Shown piece after piece: positions 60,945 through 64,000 of a stretch of 64,000 bases of DNA. The notes under the pieces were generated by a model. That model was not told the DNA's origin. It made no database searches and saw only the letters and a program-made list of their open reading frames with translations. Made by a program: the position numbers and the translations under genes. This DNA is from Arthrobacter globiformis (lineage in GTDB: Bacteria; Actinomycetota; Actinomycetes; Actinomycetales; Micrococcaceae). The DNA lies in the NCBI RefSeq assembly GCF_003261175.1, contig NZ_QLNP01000017.1, forward strand, positions 89,829-153,828, read 5' to 3'. Within the stretch, counting starts at the first letter, position 1. Each line of letters opens with the position of its first letter.

Positions 60945-63106
60945 CAGCGTCCTTCCAGCTTTGAGTTGCGTTCAGCCAGCTTGGCGTCGCGTTCAGCCAA
61001 TTTGGCAAACATATCGTTGTAAGCGGTGAGATCGGCGTCGTTATTCCTGTCCGCCGCCCGGTCGGTGCGCCGGGTTTCGCGTTCATCGGACCTTGACCAC
61101 ATGATGGCGACGCCGATCGCCACCAGCAGTGTGGGCACTTCCCCGATGCCCCAGGCCACTGCACCGCCCATTTGCTGGTCCAGGAGCGCCGAGGGCCCCC
61201 AGCTGCGGCCGAGATTGCCGAAGTAGTCTGCGGCCAGCAGGTTGGTGCCGCCCATGATGGCCACGCCGAAGAAGGCGTGGAAGCCCATGGTGGCCAGCAG
61301 GAGCAGGAGCCGCAGGGGGTACGGCGCGCGGCGCGGCAGCGGGTCGGTGCCGATCATGCTGAGCACGAAGATGTAGCCCGTCAGCGCAAAGTGCAGGTTC
61401 ATCAGCTCGTGGCCCACGTGCTCCCGCATCGCCAGGCTGAAGGCGTCCGAGTAGTAGAACAGCACGATGGAACCGGCAAAGTTGGCGGCAGCGAACAGCG
61501 GGTGGGTGACCACCTGCGAGAACTTCGAGTGGACGAACAGCAGGAGCCATTCCCGGGGGCCGCGGGAGCCGTCCCCCCGTGCCGGAAGGGCCCGGAGCGC
61601 GAGCGTGACGGGGGCGCCGAGCACCAGGAAGATGGGAGCCACCATGGTGAGGGCCATGTGGTCCACCATGTGTGCGGAGAACAGTACGCGGCCGTATACC
61701 GACGGCGGTCCCGACGTGATGTAGGTCAGCACCAGCAGGCCGATAATCCAGTTTGCGGTGCGGAACCAGGACCACTTGTCCCCGCGTGCGCGGACCTTGG
61801 CTACGCCCAGGAGGTAGGACACCAGCCCGAAGATAGCCACGGCAATCCAGAGCCAGTCCAGGCGCCACTCGGTGAGCCAGCGTTCGGGCGTCAGTTCAGG
61901 GGGCAGCTCGTAGCCGGAGAGGATGAATGCGGGCGAGGCGTCCGGGGCGTAGGAAGTAGGTTCAGGCGGCGCTGAACGCCCCAGTGCGACGGCGATGCCT
62001 GACGTGGCGCCCATGATCAGGACTTCGATGAGAATCAGCTGCCAGAGCACGCGCCGCGCGGACATGGCCGCTCCTGCACGCCCCAGCTGCGGGATGACCC
62101 ACTGCCGGTGCATGAAGCCGATTCCGCCGAGCACCAGTGTGGCGGCGGACTTCGCGAGGATCAGCTGGCCGTAGGCCGAGCCAAAGAGGTCACCCCAGCT
62201 GGTCACCCGGATGCTGGCGTTAACGACGCCCGACGCGAAGACCAGCGCAAATGCGAAACCTGCGAGCGAGGAGAACCGGCGGAGGACCGGTTCGGTGATG
62301 TCGTGGCCTCCCGGCAGGACCGCCTGGCCGCTGCGGGCCTGGTTGCCCGGGGCGAGGATGCCGGAGAGCAGAGCCAGCAGGATGATTCCGCCCACCCAGA
62401 CGCTGACCCCCACCAGGTGCAGGCCCAGCGAGTTGATGGCGCCCTCATGGTCGTTGGAGCTGGCGGAGTGGCCGATCAGGGCAGTGGGAACCAGCCCGAT
62501 CAGTGCCAGCAGCAACGTAAACGCCAGACCGGTCAGCGATCGCACCCCGAAGAGGGCCGTTGTCACTACAGCGGCGATGATCGTCACAGCCAGCCAGGCG
62601 CGCCCGGTTTCGATGTCCGTCATGAAGTACACGAGGGCACGGGTGAATTCGGCATCCCCCGAGATGCCCTGTCCCGCCACGTCGGAGTACGTCAGCACCA
62701 GGACGGCGATGGCGGACAGCGTCCACGCCACGCCGGCGGCGGCCGCGATGGCCAGGGCACGGGTAAAGGCCGGGTGCTCGGGTGCGTCATTGTCCTTCGA
62801 CCGTGCACCACCGAGCTTGTGCGGCAGGATACCTGCCGCAAAGACGAGCCCGCCTATTACAGCGGCAAGGGAGACGTTGTGGATGGCCTTGCTGACCGGA
62901 AGTCCCCAACGTACCAGCGCGCCGGGGTCGGAGACTTCACGGGCGGCTGAGGCACCGGAGAACAGCAGCGCGGCCACCAGCCCCAGGAACAGGGCACCGA
63001 GTCCGGCCAGCTGCCATGGCCGCTGGATGCCGAAGGCACTGTCAGTGGCCCGGGTTCCCGAATCGGGCGCGGGTTGCGGAGTAAGGGGTTTTGCTGCTGA
63101 AGGCAC
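60944..63106 (-). CDS. Fused CopD-type copper and CtaG-type cytochrome c oxidase assembly membrane protein
   Basis: This 720-residue protein has an N-terminal CopD-like half with helices and VRWGLPVSKAIHNVSLAAVI, LIGHSASSNDHEGAINSLGL and LILAKSAATLVLGGIGFMHR. The C-terminal half is caa3_CtaG-like: YDITSG-like segments, VLFSAHMVDHMALTMVAPIF with conserved histidines, AMREHVGHELMNLHFALTGY and MGFHAFFGVAIMGGTNLLAA. CopD and CtaG proteins handle copper for cytochrome oxidase. The charged tail (DAKLAERNSKLEGR) has repeated KLAER units. It is co-translated with the thioredoxin-NHL gene. Confidence 0.88.
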   Translation of the reverse strand: MPSAAKPLTPQPAPDSGTRATDSAFGIQRPWQLAGLGALFLGLVAALLFSGASAAREVSDPGALVRWGLPVSKAIHNVSLAAVIGGLVFAAGILPHKLGGARSKDNDAPEHPAFTRALAIAAAAGVAWTLSAIAVLVLTYSDVAGQGISGDAEFTRALVYFMTDIETGRAWLAVTIIAAVVTTALFGVRSLTGLAFTLLLALIGLVPTALIGHSASSNDHEGAINSLGLHLVGVSVWVGGIILLALLSGILAPGNQARSGQAVLPGGHDITEPVLRRFSSLAGFAFALVFASGVVNASIRVTSWGDLFGSAYGQLILAKSAATLVLGGIGFMHRQWVIPQLGRAGAAMSARRVLWQLILIEVLIMGATSGIAVALGRSAPPEPTSYAPDASPAFILSGYELPPELTPERWLTEWRLDWLWIAVAIFGLVSYLLGVAKVRARGDKWSWFRTANWIIGLLVLTYITSGPPSVYGRVLFSAHMVDHMALTMVAPIFLVLGAPVTLALRALPARGDGSRGPREWLLLFVHSKFSQVVTHPLFAAANFAGSIVLFYYSDAFSLAMREHVGHELMNLHFALTGYIFVLSMIGTDPLPRRAPYPLRLLLLLATMGFHAFFGVAIMGGTNLLAADYFGNLGRSWGPSALLDQQMGGAVAWGIGEVPTLLVAIGVAIMWSRSDERETRRTDRAADRNNDADLTAYNDMFAKLAERDAKLAERNSKLEGR

Positions 63107-63174
63107 CTATCCATTGTCCGCTACCGTCGCCACGGCGGCGAATCGGGGGTTCGGCGAACCGAGGGTTAAGTGCA

Positions 63175-63209
63175 AGAGGAGCGGCAACCCCGTGGGTTGC
63201 CGCTCCTCT
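63175..63209 (-). terminator. Terminator of the hup gene
   Basis: A perfect 16-bp stem AGAGGAGCGGCAACCC / GGGTTGCCGCTCCTCT with a CGT loop lies 14 nt beyond the hup stop on the minus strand. Confidence 0.85.
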
Positions 63210-63222
63210 GAGATGCGAAAGA

Positions 63223-63507
63223 CTACTTCTTGGAGACAGCGGCCTTCAGCTTGGAGCCAGCGGTCAGCTTGACGCTGTGGCCGGCTGCAATCTGGATGGT
63301 CTCGCCGGTCTGCGGGTTGCGGCCAGTGCGGGCTGCACGGTCGGTGCGCTCAACTGCGAGCCAGCCCGGGATGGTGATCTTCTCGCCGGCGGCGACAGAA
63401 GATTCGAAAACCTCGAACAGTGCATCGAGCACGGAGTTGACGGCTGCCTGGCTGGTGCCGGCCTTGCCTGCTACCTCGGAAACAAGTTCACTACGGTTCT
63501 TAGCCAT
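63223..63507 (-). CDS. hup: HU-family DNA-binding protein
   Basis: This 94-residue HU has MAKNRSELVSEVAGKAGTSQ, VNSVLDALFEVFESSVAAGE and the minor-groove arm RTGRNPQTGETIQIAA with the conserved proline. It ends in the LKAAVSKK tail. HU bends and compacts the chromosome. ATG 63507 has AGGAGG 8 nt upstream. Its long leader and strong terminator show a single-gene transcript. The arm start reads IPGWLAVERTDRAARTGRNP, where family members often have a G-F-G-x-F. Actinobacterial HU proteins vary here. Confidence 0.93.
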   Translation of the reverse strand: MAKNRSELVSEVAGKAGTSQAAVNSVLDALFEVFESSVAAGEKITIPGWLAVERTDRAARTGRNPQTGETIQIAAGHSVKLTAGSKLKAAVSKK

Positions 63508-63892
63508 GTATGTCCTCCTGGACGCTCTTGATTCTGGAGCCTGCACGCGGCGTGCGTGCAAGCCACTGTTCGAAAACTTACCAGCTTGCACCCATGAGGG
63601 GGATAAATTCCGCGTGTTTCCGCGACTTTTTGACCTAAATCACCGGTATTTTAGGGATTTCCAGCCCTGTTGGGCCTTCGGGCCGGGTCCCCCCGCAGGT
63701 TCGGGCACCTCCCAGCCGCACGCTTCCTCACGTCCCGTCGCCTCACTCGCGATGCTTCCCCGCCCTTGGTGGGGAACTGCAGAAGGGTCGACGGCAAGGC
63801 GGCAGGAGCTAAGGGGGGGTGTGGGAGGGTGCGTTGGTTGAGCCGGCCGGGACCGGGCTCCTGTCAGGGACTGCCTGGGGGTTTTAAAAGGG
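63508..63892. other. Intergenic region between hup and the rRNA terminator
   Basis: No gene is seen. The part next to hup is AT-richer and should hold its promoter. The rest, from about 63660, is GC-rich with G-runs (AGCTAAGGGGGGG-like near 63808) and shows no repeat or RNA that I recognise. Confidence 0.4.
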
Positions 63893-63922
63893 TCAGGCCC
63901 CGACGTTATCGTCGGGGCCTGA
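63893..63922 (-). terminator. rRNA operon terminator
   Basis: A perfect 12-bp stem TCAGGCCCCGAC / GTCGGGGCCTGA with a GTTATC loop, followed on the minus strand by CCCTTTTAAAA. It sits 11 nt beyond the 5S rRNA 3' end. Confidence 0.88.
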
Positions 63923-63933
63923 GCCGTAAATAG

Positions 63934-64000
63934 TGTCCGGCGGTGACCTACTCTCCCACACCCTCCCGGGTGCAGTACCATCGGCGCTGTGGGTCTTAGC
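63934..64000 (-). rRNA. rrf: 5S ribosomal RNA, 3' part (runs off the window)
   Basis: Read on the minus strand, the last bases are GCTAAGACCCACAGCGCCGA, then TGGTACTGCACCCGGGAGGG, TGTGGGAGAGTAGGTCACCG and CCGGACAC. This is the 3' part of an actinobacterial 5S rRNA, including the GGTACTGC and GGGAGAGTAGG elements. The 5' part lies beyond the window, so an rRNA operon continues to the right. Confidence 0.95.

Overview
The window looks like chromosomal core DNA of a high-GC actinobacterium, most likely Arthrobacter/Pseudarthrobacter (Micrococcaceae). This rests on GC-rich third codon positions, a SAM-IV type riboswitch, an IdeR/DtxR-like iron box, an actinobacterial YkoEDC thiamine transporter, a fused CopD-CtaG protein, and a six-gene Mrp antiporter operon with fused MnhA-MnhB. 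The genus is inferred from gene content only. No insertion sequence, prophage, integrase or CRISPR array was seen. Genes are tightly packed: many operons have 4-nt ATGA overlaps, and several convergent pairs abut or overlap.

Layout: 1-2.6 kb holds a partial cardiolipin synthase, pabC and a degenerate EAL-domain protein. 2.6-6.7 kb is a three-gene minus-strand operon (flavin monooxygenase, histidine ammonia-lyase-like protein with an altered MIO motif, cysteine/cystathionine synthase-like PLP enzyme). It is divergent from a SAM-IV-controlled operon at 6.9-9.0 kb (DUF1737, rhodanese, metZ). 9.3-12.4 kb has a DUF1508 protein and an iron-box-controlled adenylation/carrier/membrane acyltransferase fusion. 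12.4-17.8 kb carries a racemase-like protein, a YbdK-type ligase, an HTH-MurA fusion, a GH25-like secreted protein and a GNAT. 17.8-21.1 kb is the ykoEDC-like ECF operon behind a TPP riboswitch. 21.2-24.5 kb has small proteins and a secreted PKD-like protein. 24.5-31.0 kb is the mrp/mnh Na+/H+ antiporter operon. 31.2-34.4 kb has an MFS permease and a KhtT/KhtU-like antiporter pair. 34.4-36.7 kb has a nuclease-like gene between two copies of a palindromic repeat, dcd and an SRPBCC protein. 37.0-46.5 kb has tRNA-Gly(CCC), two divergent LysR/transporter pairs, a zinc-ribbon protein and putA. 46.6-49.3 kb has panD, an AEC permease and a sarcosine-oxidase-like flavoenzyme. 49.3-58.7 kb has a degenerate OtsB-GH15 fusion, a secreted beta-helix protein, a luciferase-like oxidoreductase, a HerA-like ATPase and an AbiEi/DUF559 protein. 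58.9-64.0 kb has a thioredoxin-NHL/CopD-CtaG operon, a hup gene, and the 3' end of a 5S rRNA with its terminator.

Functional threads: sulfur and methionine assimilation, ion and pH homeostasis (Mrp and KhtTU), proline and amino-acid use (PutA, APC permease, LysR), copper and cytochrome oxidase assembly, and cell-envelope or secreted functions. The best candidates for something undescribed are the iron-box-controlled A-PCP-acyltransferase protein (9852-12410), the operon with the atypical ammonia-lyase-like protein (2635-6735), and the dead-phosphatase/GH15 fusion (49295-51952).
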